Shown here one piece after another: positions 26,501-36,171 of a stretch of DNA of 64,000 nt (the stretch's first letter is position 1; each line of letters opens with the position of its first letter). The notes beneath the pieces were generated by a model, which saw nothing but the letters and a program-made list of their open reading frames with translations, was not told where the DNA came from and made no database searches. The stretch is taken from contig NC_019789.1 in the NCBI RefSeq assembly GCF_000317835.1, positions 124,001 through 188,000 on the forward strand, written 5' to 3'. This stretch comes from Deinococcus peraridilitoris DSM 19664. Its GTDB lineage: Bacteria > Deinococcota > Deinococci > Deinococcales > Deinococcaceae. Both the position numbers and the translations under genes were made by a program.

Positions 26501-28349
26501 AGGTTCTTTTCGTTTCCGACGCGGTTTTGCCGTTCGAAGTCAAAGGCGAACTGAAAGTCCTGCTCGTCCCAAAACAGCACGGCCCGGCCTCGCTCTCCCG
26601 TCTTTCGGGCGACACGTCCGATCTCTTGCAGGTATGATTCGGGCGTGGAGGGTGGCCCCGCGTGATACACGCTGTGAATCCCAGCACGGTCGATGCCCAT
26701 CCCAAACGCGCTGGTCGCGACGACCACCTCAAGTTCTCCTTCCTTGAAGGCTTGCAGGACCAGCTGCTTCGTTCCACTTAGGACACGTGCATGGAATGCC
26801 GCGGCGCGGAAGCCGGCCTTCTCGAGCTGCTCCGCGTAGGACTCTGCGAGTTTGCGGCTCTGCACGTAGACGATTGCGACGCCTTCCCCCCGAGTGGCTT
26901 GCAGGCGTTGCCGAATCGCCGCGAGGCGCTCCGTTCTGGGGAGCCGCTCGACTTCCGTGTGAATCTCAGCGCGCCACTGAAACTCAATGTCCTGCGGGAT
27001 GCGCCGCATGGGGCGCTTTAAAACATCCCCCAGGACCGTAACGAGCTTCCCCTCGAGGTCTGCGGCAACGCGGTGTGTGGCGGTTGCGGTGACGAGGCCG
27101 AGTAGGGGTGCCTCGTCACCTTCGTGAATTTCACGGATAGCACGCGCGAGACGCAGGAAGTCCGGTCGGAAGTCCATGCCCCACTGAGAGAAGGTATGCG
27201 CCTCGTCCAGCACCCACAGAGCAGGGCGGCGGTGCCGAAGGAGGCGTAAGACGCCCGGGTTGCGGAGGCGTTCAGGGCTGACGTACAGGAGATCCACACG
27301 GCCTTCCCAGACGCTGTCCAGGACCTTTCGTTGCTCCACGGGTGTCTGCGCGGCGCTGAGGAACGCGGCCCGCTCGCCCCAGCCGGGTAACGCCACCTGC
27401 AAGTTCAGCACTTGGTCCTCCATCAGGGCCTGCAGGGGGACACGACAATGGTGAGGGCACGGTAATGCTTGCTGAGCAGCAGCGCTGGGAACTGAAAGGT
27501 GAGGCTCTTCCCACCACCGGTGGGGAGCAAACCAAGTGGAACGCATTCGCCACGCAACAGGCCCTGCACGATCTCGAGTTGCCCCTCCCGGAAGTCGTAC
27601 GTGGGCCCGTAGAAAGAGCGGAGCTCCATGGTGAGGGCTTCCTGGGAGGTGTCCAACCGGCCGAGCGCGCGTTCCGCTTCACGGAAGGAGGGGAAGGTTA
27701 ATTCCACCCAAGCGGGGCGGCGGCAATCCGGACTGTGCCGGTGCAGGGCCCAGTAAAGGTAGACAACCGCGCCGAGATTCTCGTGCTGACCGGGTGGAAG
27801 GGTATCCAGGTGCGCGCGCAAACGGTCTGCCGAGCGTTCCCCGAGGGCCTCCTGCACGGCCGTCCAATCGGACACGCCCTCAGGAAGTAGATCCCGCAAA
27901 GCCCCGAGCGGCAGGAGCCGCCGGGCAACAGCACAGACGACAGCAGGCAGGTCCGCAAGTGATCGCTTTGCTTCTTCTGCCAAAGCAAGGGCTTCATGGC
28001 TGTCAGCAATTGGGTCGTTTGCGTGATGGTGCTCACGATATAGCTTATCGAGCGCTTGAGAGGGACGGCCTGGGAAGGCGAGGCTCGCCAACTCAAGTGT
28101 GTCGAGAGTACGTGCGTCTAAGCCCGGATGCCACGGACGTCCACGCAGCTGCGCGAGGCGTGGTAAGTCGAACTTGCGGATGTTGTGTCCGACAATGACG
28201 CCTGCTTGTTCAAGAGCGTAAGCGGCGTGCTCAACGTCCGCCAGCGTGAAAGTCCACGCTCCTCCACTTGACACAAGCGCACCAACCTTAAAATCTTCTC
28301 CCACGAATTCGAGGTCAAGCGCGACCATCGCCGTCATCGCTGTTGTCAC
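23506..28349 (-). pseudogene. DEDD exonuclease-RecQ-UvrD fusion helicase, one-base frameshift
   Basis: A ~1,614-residue multidomain DNA helicase. From the N-terminus: a DEDD 3'-5' exonuclease (VALDLEF, GHNIRKFDLPRL, DSHEALALAEEA); a RecQ-type SF2 helicase with Walker A LLPTGGGKSLTFQ, DEAH in LDEAHTFSQWGMDF and QEIGRVARKTGERG; a connecting region of ~400 residues; then a UvrD-type SF1 helicase with Walker A LVLAGPGSGKTRTVVHR, VDEYQDVDDL, GDDDQNLYGFQGAD, YHTAKGSEFT and YVALTRAKEQLYLL. The frame breaks at a five-C run (27435-27439, plus-strand G run): as read it ends VVSPCRP, but a sixth C gives VVSPLQALMEDQV, the expected RecQ motif Ia. So a single missing base separates a truncated 308-residue product from the helicase. 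The start is ATG 28349 or 28325. Confidence 0.85.
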
Positions 28350-28800
28350 AGGGCACCTCGACCAGGGTGCTTCCCCAGCACTTGAGGAGCGGGCGTGCGA
28401 GCCAAAGGAAGACGCGCGTGGTTCATGGGAACTACGGTCGGGACGCGCGGGTCCTTCAGTGACATGCTGATCTTAAAGATAATGTATTTTCCCTCACAAA
28501 ATTCCAACAACACTTGTGCTTCGCAGGGAGCACGAGATGCGAAAGAAATAAATTATCGCAAGTCTGGATCAGAGCCCCATTCGAGATTCGCGTTATAGGA
28601 GAGGCCGCGCGAACACAAGCAACGTTCTCGAACTTCGACGCTTCTCATTTATAGGAAGGACGGCCGCTCTCTATTTCCCCGCATGGAGGGGCCAGCAGGG
28701 TACCCTGAGGGTACATCATGATTGTAAAAGAGCACCATGCCCTGCCCACGCAAGACAAGCTGCAACGCGCTGGAGACGAAGTGGAATTGCAAGGCTTTCG
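28350..28800. other. No gene seen; AT-richer patch upstream of the fusion helicase
   Basis: About 450 bp between the helicase start and the IS3 end. The stretch 28470-28560 is unusually AT-rich for this window (for example AAGATAATGTATTTTCCCTC) and may hold the helicase promoter, but no box can be placed with confidence. No protein match is seen. Confidence 0.4.
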
Positions 28801-29104
28801 TGGAAGGTCAGTTGAGTCTGGCCCACTGTTCTTCGAATTTCTGAGGCGAAACGTACCCCAGGCTTGAATGACGGCGTTCACGGTTGTAGAAGGCTTCTAC
28901 CCACTCGAATACCAGCGTTCTGGTCCACTGCCGGGTTCCCTGGGCTACATCCAAGTCGAGTTCCATCTTCAAGGTCGAGAAAAAGCTCTCCAGCGCGGCA
29001 TTATCCCAGCACTCCCCCTTGCGACTCATACTCTGCACCGCATTCAGACGCTCCAGCACCTCCTGGTACGTCCCAGACGCATATTGCACCCCTTGGTCCG
29101 AATA

Positions 29105-29988
29105 GACCTCCTGCGAAAGTGGTGGGTTAGGGTAGGGGATGGCGCACGAGCGGTACGAACGGACGATGAAGTTGAACCGCGTGCGGTTCAAGCGGCGAAC
29201 CGGGGTATACCCCGAAACCTTCGAGGCGATGCGCGACGTGCTTGATCAGCGCGAGCGGGCCAAGACAAAGGCGGGCCGTCCCGCAGCGCTCACCCCGGAC
29301 GAGCAATTGCTCATGACACTGGAATTCTGGCGGGAGTATCGCACTCAAGCTCACCTCGGCGACGACTGGGGCGTGCACGAGACCACGGTGCTGCGCACCG
29401 TCGAGCGTGTCGAAGCCGCCTTGCTGGCCAGCGGCCAGTTCTCCTTGCCGCGTCGCTCGGCGCTGACGACCGAGACGGTGTACAGCGCGGTCCTCGTCGA
29501 CGTGTCCGAAGTGCCGTGCGAGCGACCCAAAAAAACAGCGGACGTGGTACAGCGGCAAGAAGAAGCGGCACACCCAGAAGATTCAAGTGATGATCGAGGC
29601 CCTCACCGGGCGCATCCTGTGCGTCGCGGTCGGTCGTGGGGCGACGCATGACCTCACGCTGCTGCGCGCCTCGGGCATTCGGGTGCACCAAGAAACCGCT
29701 CTGATCGCCGACGCCGGGTATCAGGGCATCGCCCACGATCACACGCTCTCGCTGACCCCGCATAAAGCCACAGCGCGCGTCTCGCTCAGCGCAGAGCAGC
29801 GGCACGAAAACCGCGTGCTAGCGCACTTCCGCCAGAGGATCGAGCATGTCATCCGATGGCTGAAGATCTTCCGGGTGCTCAAGGAGACGTATCGTCATCG
29901 TCGCAGGCGCTTTGCGCTGCGCCTGCACCTGATCGCCGCCCTCGTCAACCTCACCCTTGACGTGCAGTCATGACTTTCGCAGGAGGTC
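29105..29988 (+). mobile_element. IS5-family element (IS427-like group) nested in IS3
   Basis: 884 bp bounded by 16-bp perfect inverted repeats, GACCTCCTGCGAAAGT at 29105-29120 and its complement at 29973-29988, and flanked by a TA duplication at 29103-29104 and 29989-29990. Its transposase is read rightward across a frameshift. The perfect ends and clean 2-bp target duplication suggest recent insertion. Confidence 0.88.
29139..29973 (+). CDS. IS5-family transposase, two frames with likely programmed frameshift
   Basis: Frame A (29139-29651) encodes the N-terminal helix-turn-helix and first catalytic Asp: RRTGVYPETFEAMRDVLDQR, then TVYSAVLVDVSEVPCERP. At the A7 run 29529-29535 the next frame continues KKQRTWYSGKKKRHTQKIQV into frame B (to 29973), which holds the second Asp (ALIADAGYQGI) and the Glu helix (RIEHVIRWLKIF). 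The +1 (or -2) frame change at A7 fits ribosomal or transcriptional slippage, as in related IS427-type elements. Reading through gives one ~278-residue DDE transposase. Confidence 0.8.
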
Positions 29989-30597
29989 TAATGATGCAGC
30001 ATCCCTTCCCCCGGCTGCCGAGCCTGCTCCGCCAGCTCCAAGGCGGCCAATACCAGCTCGGTGTGCAACGTTTCCCGCATGGCCCACCCGATGACCTTCC
30101 TGGAGAAGAGATCCATCACCACGGCCAGGTACAGCCAGCCCTCACGCGTCGGTAAATACGTGATGTCCGTGCACCACTTCTGATTCGGCGCCGCAGCCGT
30201 GAAGTCGCGCTCCAGCAGATTCTCGGCTACAGGATGGCGATGCTTGGAATTGGTCGTCGTGCGGAATTTTCGCTTACGCCGCACTTTGAGACCAGCGGAC
30301 TTCATCAACCGGGTGACACGTGCCCGGCTGACATGCTTCCCCTGCTCCCGCAACTCGACTTGCACCCTGGGTGAACCGTACGTCTCTCGGCTCTGCCGGT
30401 GAATGCTGCTGATCGACTCGGTCAACGCCCGATCCTCGCGTGTACGGTCACTTTCTGGCCTTCCCCGCCAGGCGAAATAGCCACTCACGCTGACCTCCAG
30501 AACCCGGCACATCAGCTCCAGGGGAAACTGATCGCGGTGTTCCTGGATGAAGCGATAGATTAGCGGTTTTCCTTCGCGAAGAAGCGGGCAGGCGTCC

Positions 30598-30912
30598 TCA
30601 TGGGCGTCCGTTCTGCCCAAGATAGGCCACGGCTTTTTTCAGGACATCACGTTCCTGCCGCGCAATCTCAAGCTCACGTTCGAGCTGGGCGATGCGGAGT
30701 TCCTGCGCGGAGCGGGCTGGAACGCCCCGGCCGGTGAAGCTGGGTTTCCCTGACGCTTCGCGCGCCTCGTGCTGTCGCTTCCAACGGACCAGCAGGTAAT
30801 CGGCGATTCCCAGGTCGCGGGCGACCTCAGCGCAGCTCTTCCCGCTGCTGAGGACCAGCCGGACGGCTTCCTGCTTGAACTCCGCGCTGTGAGTGACACT
30901 TTGTCTTGGCAT
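30598..30912 (-). CDS. IS3 OrfA transposase (helix-turn-helix)
   Basis: 104 residues from ATG 30912: MPRQSVTHSAEFKQEAVRLV, then VARDLGIADYLLVRWKRQHE, and a leucine-zipper helix AQLERELEIARQERDVLKKA ending near VAYLGQNGRP. These are the HTH and multimerisation helices of IS3 OrfA. OrfB starts in an overlapping frame, as expected for the -1 frameshift that makes the OrfAB fusion. A slightly longer start at 30924 is possible. Intact, though the element's OrfB is disrupted. Confidence 0.85.
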   Translation of the reverse strand: MPRQSVTHSAEFKQEAVRLVLSSGKSCAEVARDLGIADYLLVRWKRQHEAREASGKPSFTGRGVPARSAQELRIAQLERELEIARQERDVLKKAVAYLGQNGRP

Positions 30913-30951
30913 CTCAGTCCCCATTCTGGCTGAGACTCAACTCCCCTTCCA

Positions 30952-31750
30952 CCAAACCCGAGCAAGACCATCACCACCCGGCGCCCCTCCCGCCGTTTCA
31001 CGATCAACACGTGCGCCAGCGTGCGGGGCACCCGGAAGCGGACTTTCTTGAAACGACCCTGTGATCCTTGACGAGGCGGACGGTAAGCAACGCCAAACAC
31101 CTCAGGAAACAAGGACTCGTACACCGCCCAGCCATCGGTGAAGAGCACCAGGTCATGGGGATTGGCCAGTCGTTGCCGAGCGCCAAGCAGTAGCTTCCGT
31201 CCCAGATCCTCGTTCCGTTGGCCGAGTTCGCTCTGGACCAGGAACTTGCTCCTGGGTTCAATCACCGTTGCTTCCCAGAGCCGCTGGCCTTTGCGTTCAA
31301 CGAAGCCGTAGCGCTCATCGGCCTGCAACGCGCTGAGCTGGAGTTCTTGGCCTGCTGGTCATGAAGTCCTTGAGCGTGGACACCAGTGAGGATGGCGAGA
31401 CGACGGACAGTGGAGCGATGCAGTTTGGTCAGTTTGGCGGTGGTCTTCAAGGCGTTCCCGGCGCTCAGGTGCTCCACGGCACTCACCAGCTGGTCTTCTG
31501 GAGCGCGGGTGTTCCAGAGGGGGGTGCCTTTTCGTTCGCTGAACTCGGTACCACAAGAGCGGCACTTCAGCAGCCGGCGCTGCTCATCACCGTAGAGTTT
31601 GCGGACGCGGAGGTTGCCCTGACCGCGTTGGCCGTGTTGTTCACAGTGCGGTGCAGGGCAGGCAAAGCTTTCCAGGGGAAGGAGCGAATCCGACATGCTC
31701 TGTCTTCTCTCACACGGGCTCGGCTCACTGTGCGGCTGGTCCAGTTCCAC
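30952..31750 (-). pseudogene. IS1-like transposase remnant, truncated by IS3
   Basis: The upstream frame (31750-31262) has an N-terminal zinc finger (CPAPHCEQHGQ and CRSCGTEFSERKG) and a helix-turn-helix (LTKLHRSTVRRLAILTG). A second frame continues ADERYGFVERKGQRLWEA and FTDGWAVYESLFPEVFGVAY, resembling the DDE region of IS1-type transposases. It ends VVMVLLGFG at the IS3 right end, so the C-terminus is lost. A frame change near 31320 may be native slippage or decay. I found no clear terminal repeat. Confidence 0.6.
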
Positions 31751-31873
31751 GCAACAACAGTGTTCAACTCACTGCTCAGTTCAGGGGATTCACCCAATCG
31801 TGCTGCCGGGAGGCGCAATTGAGGCGGCCCATACCCCAGTGTCTCCTGCCGCTGTTTCGGGGCCCTGATAACT

Positions 31874-32353
31874 TTATGGTCGTGCCAGAGGCACAACCAC
31901 ATACCGCATTTCGATCGCGTCCACGCCTGGTGCGAACCCATCATGGGTGATGCGCGTCACCTCGAACCCAGGTCGTGCGTAATACTTCGTCGTGAACTGA
32001 CTTGTGGAGAGGCGTACCTCCTTAACCTGAGGCGCATGCGTCCTGAGCCAGATCATGCGTGCTTCGAGCAATGCTGTTCCGAGGCCCTGCGCATGCAGGT
32101 CCCGGCGCACCATTCCCCATGTCAACCCTGCTGAGTCAACGTCGAGCTGCACCCCAGCTGCATCATCCGGATAGAGAGCCACGCCACCGCACGCCACGAC
32201 TTCTCCATCCCGTTCCAGGACGAAGTAAGGTCCCCTATGTGTGCAAAGGAAACGAACGTAGTCTGCACGTTCCTGAGGTGCAAAGAACTCGGGTGTATTG
32301 CTGTCCAGCAGAGCAAGACACACATCATGATCACGAGGTTCGAAGAAGCGCAC
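31874..32353 (-). CDS. GNAT-family N-acetyltransferase
   Basis: 159 residues. Acetyl-CoA binding motif A is seen as WGMVRRDLHAQGLGTALLEA near residues 78-97, followed by the motif B helix (TSQFTTKYYARPGFEVTRI). FVLERDGEVVACGGVALYP is the central beta segment. The substrate is unknown; the family acetylates small molecules or protein N-termini. It stands alone on the minus strand, wedged between IS fragments, and seems intact. ATG 32353 has no strong ribosome site. Confidence 0.8.
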   Translation of the reverse strand: MRFFEPRDHDVCLALLDSNTPEFFAPQERADYVRFLCTHRGPYFVLERDGEVVACGGVALYPDDAAGVQLDVDSAGLTWGMVRRDLHAQGLGTALLEARMIWLRTHAPQVKEVRLSTSQFTTKYYARPGFEVTRITHDGFAPGVDAIEMRYVVVPLARP

Positions 32354-32489
32354 GCGCTCGACTCTACCGCAGTTCCAACGGGCAGGTATTTTTGCTCACG
32401 CTGATCACACGAGTGCTCGAATGGTTCTAAACTGCACACCTGTCAACCCCGATTCGCGGTTATTCGACACCCTTCTCTGCTCTCCTACA

Positions 32490-32933
32490 TGCCCTTTACT
32501 CACGCTCGGGCTGGTGATGCGGGTGAAGGTGCACAAGGCTGACATCCAGGACCGATCTGGCGCCACGTTGCTGCTCGATAACCTCAAAACGACGTTTCCC
32601 CGCATGAACGTGGTCTTCGCGGACATGGGGTACAGCGGGAAACTCGCGAACTGGATGAAAGAAGAGCTGGGCTGGAAGCTGGAAATCATCAAGCACCCCT
32701 GGTCTGGGTGGCAGGGAACGTGGGTTGAAGTGAACAGCCCTGCGCCAGCTCCCATCGAGGTTCCTGCTGGCTTCGTCGTACTGAAAAAAAGGTGGATCGT
32801 CGAGCGGACCTTCGCTTGGCTGGGCAAATCGAGACGGTTGGCAAAGGATGACGAAGCACTGGTGGAAACTGCTGAAGCGGTGGTGTACGAGGTGATGATC
32901 CGGCTGATGCTTCGACGACTCGCCAGAGCATGA
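32490..32933 (+). pseudogene. IS5-family transposase C-terminal remnant
   Basis: About 145 residues of DDE transposase: LTLGLVMRVKVHKADIQDRS, then NVVFADMGYSGKLANWMKEE (second Asp) and LKKRWIVERTFAWLGKSRRL (Glu helix). The N-terminal half and first Asp are missing, and the upstream 70 bp of the open frame do not match the family. This is a separate IS5 lineage from the copies at 29105 and 37055. No ends are recognisable. Confidence 0.75.
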
Positions 32934-33179
32934 ATCGCCAGGAATTGGCGTTGCGTCGTTTATAGGCCGTAGAGTGGCTGCTCACGCCTTTGATGTCGTT
33001 ACAGCGACCATTCGCCATTGGAGACGGGAGCTGCCCCAACAGGGCAGGAACGCCTTGCCGGCAATCCAGGATGGAGGACAGCCCACTTGCGCTACGAGAC
33101 CTTCAAATTGAGACAGTTCCGCCGCAACAGCGCTTTATCAGACGCACTTTAGTCCCCCTCAGGTGCGGGCTGGGTGCGC

Positions 33180-33290
33180 GGGTGTCCGTTGAGGCCCCGA
33201 GTACCAGAAGCCATTCGAGGTAACGGGACTCGTGTCGTTCGCCACTTGAGAGCACGAACACCAATGACTTGCCGCCCCCTTGTTGACCGG
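33180..33290 (-). pseudogene. Short fragment of an IS5-type transposase
   Basis: The minus strand encodes GGKSLVFVLSSGERHESRYL followed by EWLLVLG, nearly identical to GNGKPLVFVLSSGERHESRY in the transposase at 37068-37883. Only ~35 residues match before similarity is lost, so it is a relic of the same IS5 lineage. Frame shifts around it leave no usable ORF. Confidence 0.7.
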
Positions 33291-33529
33291 CAATGTCCCA
33301 AAATTACCAGGACTTCGGCCAGGACACTGCGCTGATGACGCTGGGACACGTCCCTTCATAAAGTTATGGTAAGAAGCTCAGTCGTCACAACGAGCTTGCC
33401 CGGCGCCAACAGTGTCTACGACAAAGCCCCTGGCATGCAGGTGACGTGTCGAAGCCAGACAACGCGACTGCGCACCATTCCCCAGAACACAAACGATTAC
33501 GGAAACTTCGCTCTCCAGGAGGAACAGCA

Positions 33530-33847
33530 ATGGATCACACTACGCACCCGAACTGGCTGCGGTACGTCTCGCGTTGGGCGTTCGCGGCTGGCCTCAGCTA
33601 TCTGGCGCTCTTGATTCTCTTCATCATCCTCGTTCTCCCGGCCACCGAACGCAACTCACTCCCTTCGGGGTTCGGCGGGTTCGAGTACTCTGATTTCGCG
33701 GCTGCACTGGCTAACCCAGCCCTGTACCGCCTATTCGTTTCCATTGACGCGCTGGCGTGGATCGTCCTGGCTGGTTTTCTCATGACGCTGGCGCTCGCGC
33801 TCGCTCGCCAAAAGCCGCACCACAGTCTTGGGCTCTCCCGCAGGTGA
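33530..33847 (+). CDS. Membrane protein truncated by ISL3
   Basis: Starts at ATG 33530 with AGGAGGAA 5-8 nt upstream. It has two hydrophobic segments, AAGLSYLALLILFIILVL and LAWIVLAGFLMTLALALA, separated by a loop with a NSLPSGFGGFEYSDF segment. At residue ~100 (33830) the left end of the ISL3 element begins, and the last six residues (LGLSRR) come from the IS end. The native C-terminus is not found right of the element, where a kinase fragment occurs instead. Confidence 0.55.
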   Translation: MDHTTHPNWLRYVSRWAFAAGLSYLALLILFIILVLPATERNSLPSGFGGFEYSDFAAALANPALYRLFVSIDALAWIVLAGFLMTLALALARQKPHHSLGLSRR

Positions 33848-33869
33848 TGTGCAGCTGAGCCAGGAATGG
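33830..33869 (+). repeat. Left 40-bp terminal inverted repeat of ISL3
   Basis: Begins GGGCTCTCCCGCAGGTGATG and ends CCAGGAATGG. It is exactly complementary to 36172-36211; the match does not extend by even one base. Confidence 0.9.
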
Positions 33870-33908
33870 GCGGCTTGAACGTCAAGCCAGCAAAGCGAAC
33901 ACTGAGCA

Positions 33909-35534
33909 ATGAACGCTCTACTCCTCCCCCCAACGCTGTCCATCGACCGCAGCTACCAGCATCACGGTGGCCTGCTCCTCCACCTACACGGCACCAGCAC
34001 ACAGGTCTGCTGTCCGGCCTGCGGGCAACCAAGCCATCACATTCATAGCCATTACACCCGCGCGCCAGACGACGCCCCTCTGGGCGAACAGCGCGTGAAG
34101 TGGCTCTTGCACGTTCGTCGATTCCGCTGCCTCAACCCAAACTGTGCCCGTCAGACCTTCGCTGAACCCTGGCCCGAACTCCTCAAACCTCACGCTCAAC
34201 GCACCACCCGCCTCCAAGCTGCCCAAACATCCGTCGCGCTCGCGCTGGGCGGTGAAGCCTCCGCGCGACTGCTGATTCAACTTCGAATGCCGACCAGCCC
34301 AGACAGCCTCCTGCGCGCCATCCGAGCCCAGCCGCTCCCAGAATTCAACACCCCACGCGTGTTGGGTGTGGATGACTTCTCCTTCCGGAAAGGCAAGACC
34401 TTCGGTGCCTTGCTCGTCGACCTTGAACAACACTGCGTCATCGACGTGTTAAAAGACCGCTCCGCTGAAACGCTTGCCACCTGGTTGCAAGCCCATCCCG
34501 GCGTAGAAATCGTCAGTCGGGACCGCAGCCCTGAATTTGCCCGTGGCATTGCCGCTGGTGCACCCAACGCCAAGCAGATCGCTGATCGCTGGCATCTGCT
34601 CTCCAATCTCGGAACAGCCGTCGAACACTGGCTGTCCCGTCATCGCCGTTCATTGCTGGTTCGAGAAGAAAATGCACCAAGCTTGCCTCTTCCCAACCCA
34701 AATGACGGTGCTGAAGCCCAAAAAGCAACGGACAACTGGTACATGCGGCACCAGCAGTCAGTCTTCGAGCGCCGCGCAGAACGCCTTGCCAAATACGAAC
34801 ATGCTGTTGAACTGTATGAGCAGGGCTTCAGCTATCGTTCCATAGCTCGGCAGGTGGGCTTGAGCCGCTCGACCATCACGGTCTGGCTCGCGCTGGGCCA
34901 CTTCCCGGAACGAAAGAAGCCTCTGGCGGATTTGAGTGCGTTCGTCCCTTACATCGTGGAGCGGTGGGACACGCCTGATTTGCAGGTGAATCAACTGTGC
35001 AACGAATTGGAAGAGCGTGGCTATCAGGGATCGCGCACATCGGTGTATATCGCGGTGCAGTGGTTGAAGCGTGGTGTGCTGGAGTACTCCGGTTACGCCG
35101 AACCTGCCGTTCCAGAGTCAAAACTCGCTGGGTTGTACACCCCACGGCAGGGCATGTGGATGTTCGTTCGCGATGCCCCCAAATTGAGTGAAAGCGAGGC
35201 TCGACGCCTGGCGTTACTGCACGAGAACATCCCGGTCTCAGTGGGGGTGTACGACCTGGCGCAGCGTTTCGTGGAACTGGTCCATCAGCAAGGCGAGGAT
35301 CATGCGCAACGATTCGCGGCCTGGCTCAGCGACGCGAAAGCGAGCGTAGCTTCCGAACTGCGACGCTTCGCCAAAGGACTGGCGGCTGATTATGACGCTG
35401 TGCTCGCCGCATTCACGGAGCCGTGGAGTAACGGACAGACCGAAGGGCAGGTGACACGGCTGAAGTACTTGAAGCGCCAGATGTACGGACGCGCCAAGTT
35501 CGATCTGCTGCGAGCGCGAGTATTACTGGCGTGA
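33909..35534 (+). CDS. ISL3-family transposase
   Basis: 541 residues, full length. The N-terminal zinc-binding domain shows VCCPACGQPSHHIHSHYTR and FRCLNPNCARQTFAE. The DDE core contains RVLGVDDFSFRKGKTFGALL (first Asp), VSRDRSPEFARG (second Asp) and, after a large insertion with a CENP-B/HTH-like part (QGFSYRSIARQVGLSRSTIT), the Glu segment FTEPWSNGQTEGQVTRLKYL. ATG 33909 is inside the element's left end. The stop overlaps the convergent passenger gene by 12 bases. Confidence 0.92.
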   Translation: MNALLLPPTLSIDRSYQHHGGLLLHLHGTSTQVCCPACGQPSHHIHSHYTRAPDDAPLGEQRVKWLLHVRRFRCLNPNCARQTFAEPWPELLKPHAQRTTRLQAAQTSVALALGGEASARLLIQLRMPTSPDSLLRAIRAQPLPEFNTPRVLGVDDFSFRKGKTFGALLVDLEQHCVIDVLKDRSAETLATWLQAHPGVEIVSRDRSPEFARGIAAGAPNAKQIADRWHLLSNLGTAVEHWLSRHRRSLLVREENAPSLPLPNPNDGAEAQKATDNWYMRHQQSVFERRAERLAKYEHAVELYEQGFSYRSIARQVGLSRSTITVWLALGHFPERKKPLADLSAFVPYIVERWDTPDLQVNQLCNELEERGYQGSRTSVYIAVQWLKRGVLEYSGYAEPAVPESKLAGLYTPRQGMWMFVRDAPKLSESEARRLALLHENIPVSVGVYDLAQRFVELVHQQGEDHAQRFAAWLSDAKASVASELRRFAKGLAADYDAVLAAFTEPWSNGQTEGQVTRLKYLKRQMYGRAKFDLLRARVLLA

Positions 35535-36158
35535 CGCTGCCCGGCGTCCCTTGCGTAGCTTGGCCAGCTGCGCCAGGCGTGCATTGGCTTCGTCGACCGA
35601 AAAGGCTTTGGGGTCGAAGTCTCCGCCGAGCCATTCCAGCCAGGTTTCATGTTCCGGATGATCGGGATCCTGGAGCTCTTCAAGCATCTGCGCGTAGCCG
35701 AAGAACCCACCGCAGTCTTCGGGTGGGCAGGCGTTCTTGCCGGTGAGACAGGTGGGGTAGGTGGCTTGCGGGTCGGCGGGGAGGATGTCTTCGACGAGGA
35801 TGGTGTGCTGCCAGGAATCCCCGAAGTCATACAGGTACTTGGCACGGGTGCCTTTGGGCAGCACGGCGGTAAGGGTGACGGTATCTTCGTCGATGCCGCC
35901 AAAGTCGTCGAATTCGTCCGCCAGGTCCATGGTGTAGCGCTGCTGGGCGATTTCGAATTCATGGAGGTGGGAGTTGGTCCAGCCGAAGGCGAGCTGGATG
36001 GCGGCGTGAAGTTGCCCGAGGGTGGAGGTGGAGGGCACCTGGATGCGACGCCAGACAGAGGGTTTGCTGCCGTTGAGGGTGATTTTGAGTTGATGCACCT
36101 CAGTTGGGGAACTGGCCGCTTTGGTTGGTGCGCCTTTGGGTTTGGTGGTGCGTGGCAT
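35523..36158 (-). CDS. Plasmid pRiA4b ORF-3-like protein, IS passenger
   Basis: 211 residues of the pRiA4b ORF-3 family (PF07929): VHQLKITLNGSKPSVWRRIQ, then LGQLHAAIQLAFGWTNSHLH, RAKYLYDFGDSWQHTILVED and CPPEDCGGFFGYAQMLEEL. The family has no firm biochemical role. The N-terminus is basic and Pro/Lys-rich. Its whole frame lies between the transposase and the right inverted repeat of the ISL3 element, read toward the transposase, so it travels with the element. The 12-base overlap with the transposase end argues for long co-residence rather than a late chance insertion. Confidence 0.85.
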   Translation of the reverse strand: MPRTTKPKGAPTKAASSPTEVHQLKITLNGSKPSVWRRIQVPSTSTLGQLHAAIQLAFGWTNSHLHEFEIAQQRYTMDLADEFDDFGGIDEDTVTLTAVLPKGTRAKYLYDFGDSWQHTILVEDILPADPQATYPTCLTGKNACPPEDCGGFFGYAQMLEELQDPDHPEHETWLEWLGGDFDPKAFSVDEANARLAQLAKLRKGRRAASRQ

Positions 36159-36171
36159 AGCTCTATTGTTG

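Larger units (their letters stand above)
28808..30620 (-). pseudogene. IS3 OrfB transposase, split by IS5 insertion
   Basis: The upstream part (30620-29991) encodes the N-terminal helical region and first half of the rve core: GKPLIYRFIQEHRDQFPLEL, SRETYGSPRVQVELREQG, NQKWCTDITYLPTREGWLYL (first Asp) and LDFSRKV-like VMDLFSRKVIGWAM. It stops in EGMLHH where the IS5 element begins. The downstream part (29102-28808) resumes YSDQGVQYASGTYQEVLERL (second Asp) and ALESFFSTLKMELD (Glu). Removing the IS5 with one TA copy joins these as GMLHHYSDQGVQYA without frame change, showing that the break is solely due to the insertion. Confidence 0.85.
28801..30951 (-). mobile_element. IS3-family element, interrupted by an IS5-family element
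   Basis: Outer ends are related inverted repeats: TGGAAGGTCAGTTGAGTCTG at 28801-28820 and the reverse complement of TGGAAGGGGAGTTGAGTCTC ending at 30951. Inside lie an intact OrfA (HTH) and an OrfB (rve integrase core) cut into two pieces by a nested element at 29105-29988. Without the nested element the IS3 would be about 1.27 kb, a normal IS3 size. No flanking direct repeat is visible, and on the right the element ends inside an IS1-like transposase remnant. Confidence 0.82.

Noticed and set aside
28645..28881. Rest of the IS1-like transposase left of IS3
   Set aside because: A frame reading ALQFHFVSSALQLVLRGQ is open, but I could not match it to an IS1-type C-terminus.
31869..33363. ATAACTTTAT / ATAAAGTTAT inverted pair as ends of one IS
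   Set aside because: Only 10 bp match, and the sequence between holds an intact GNAT gene and unrelated IS5 pieces.
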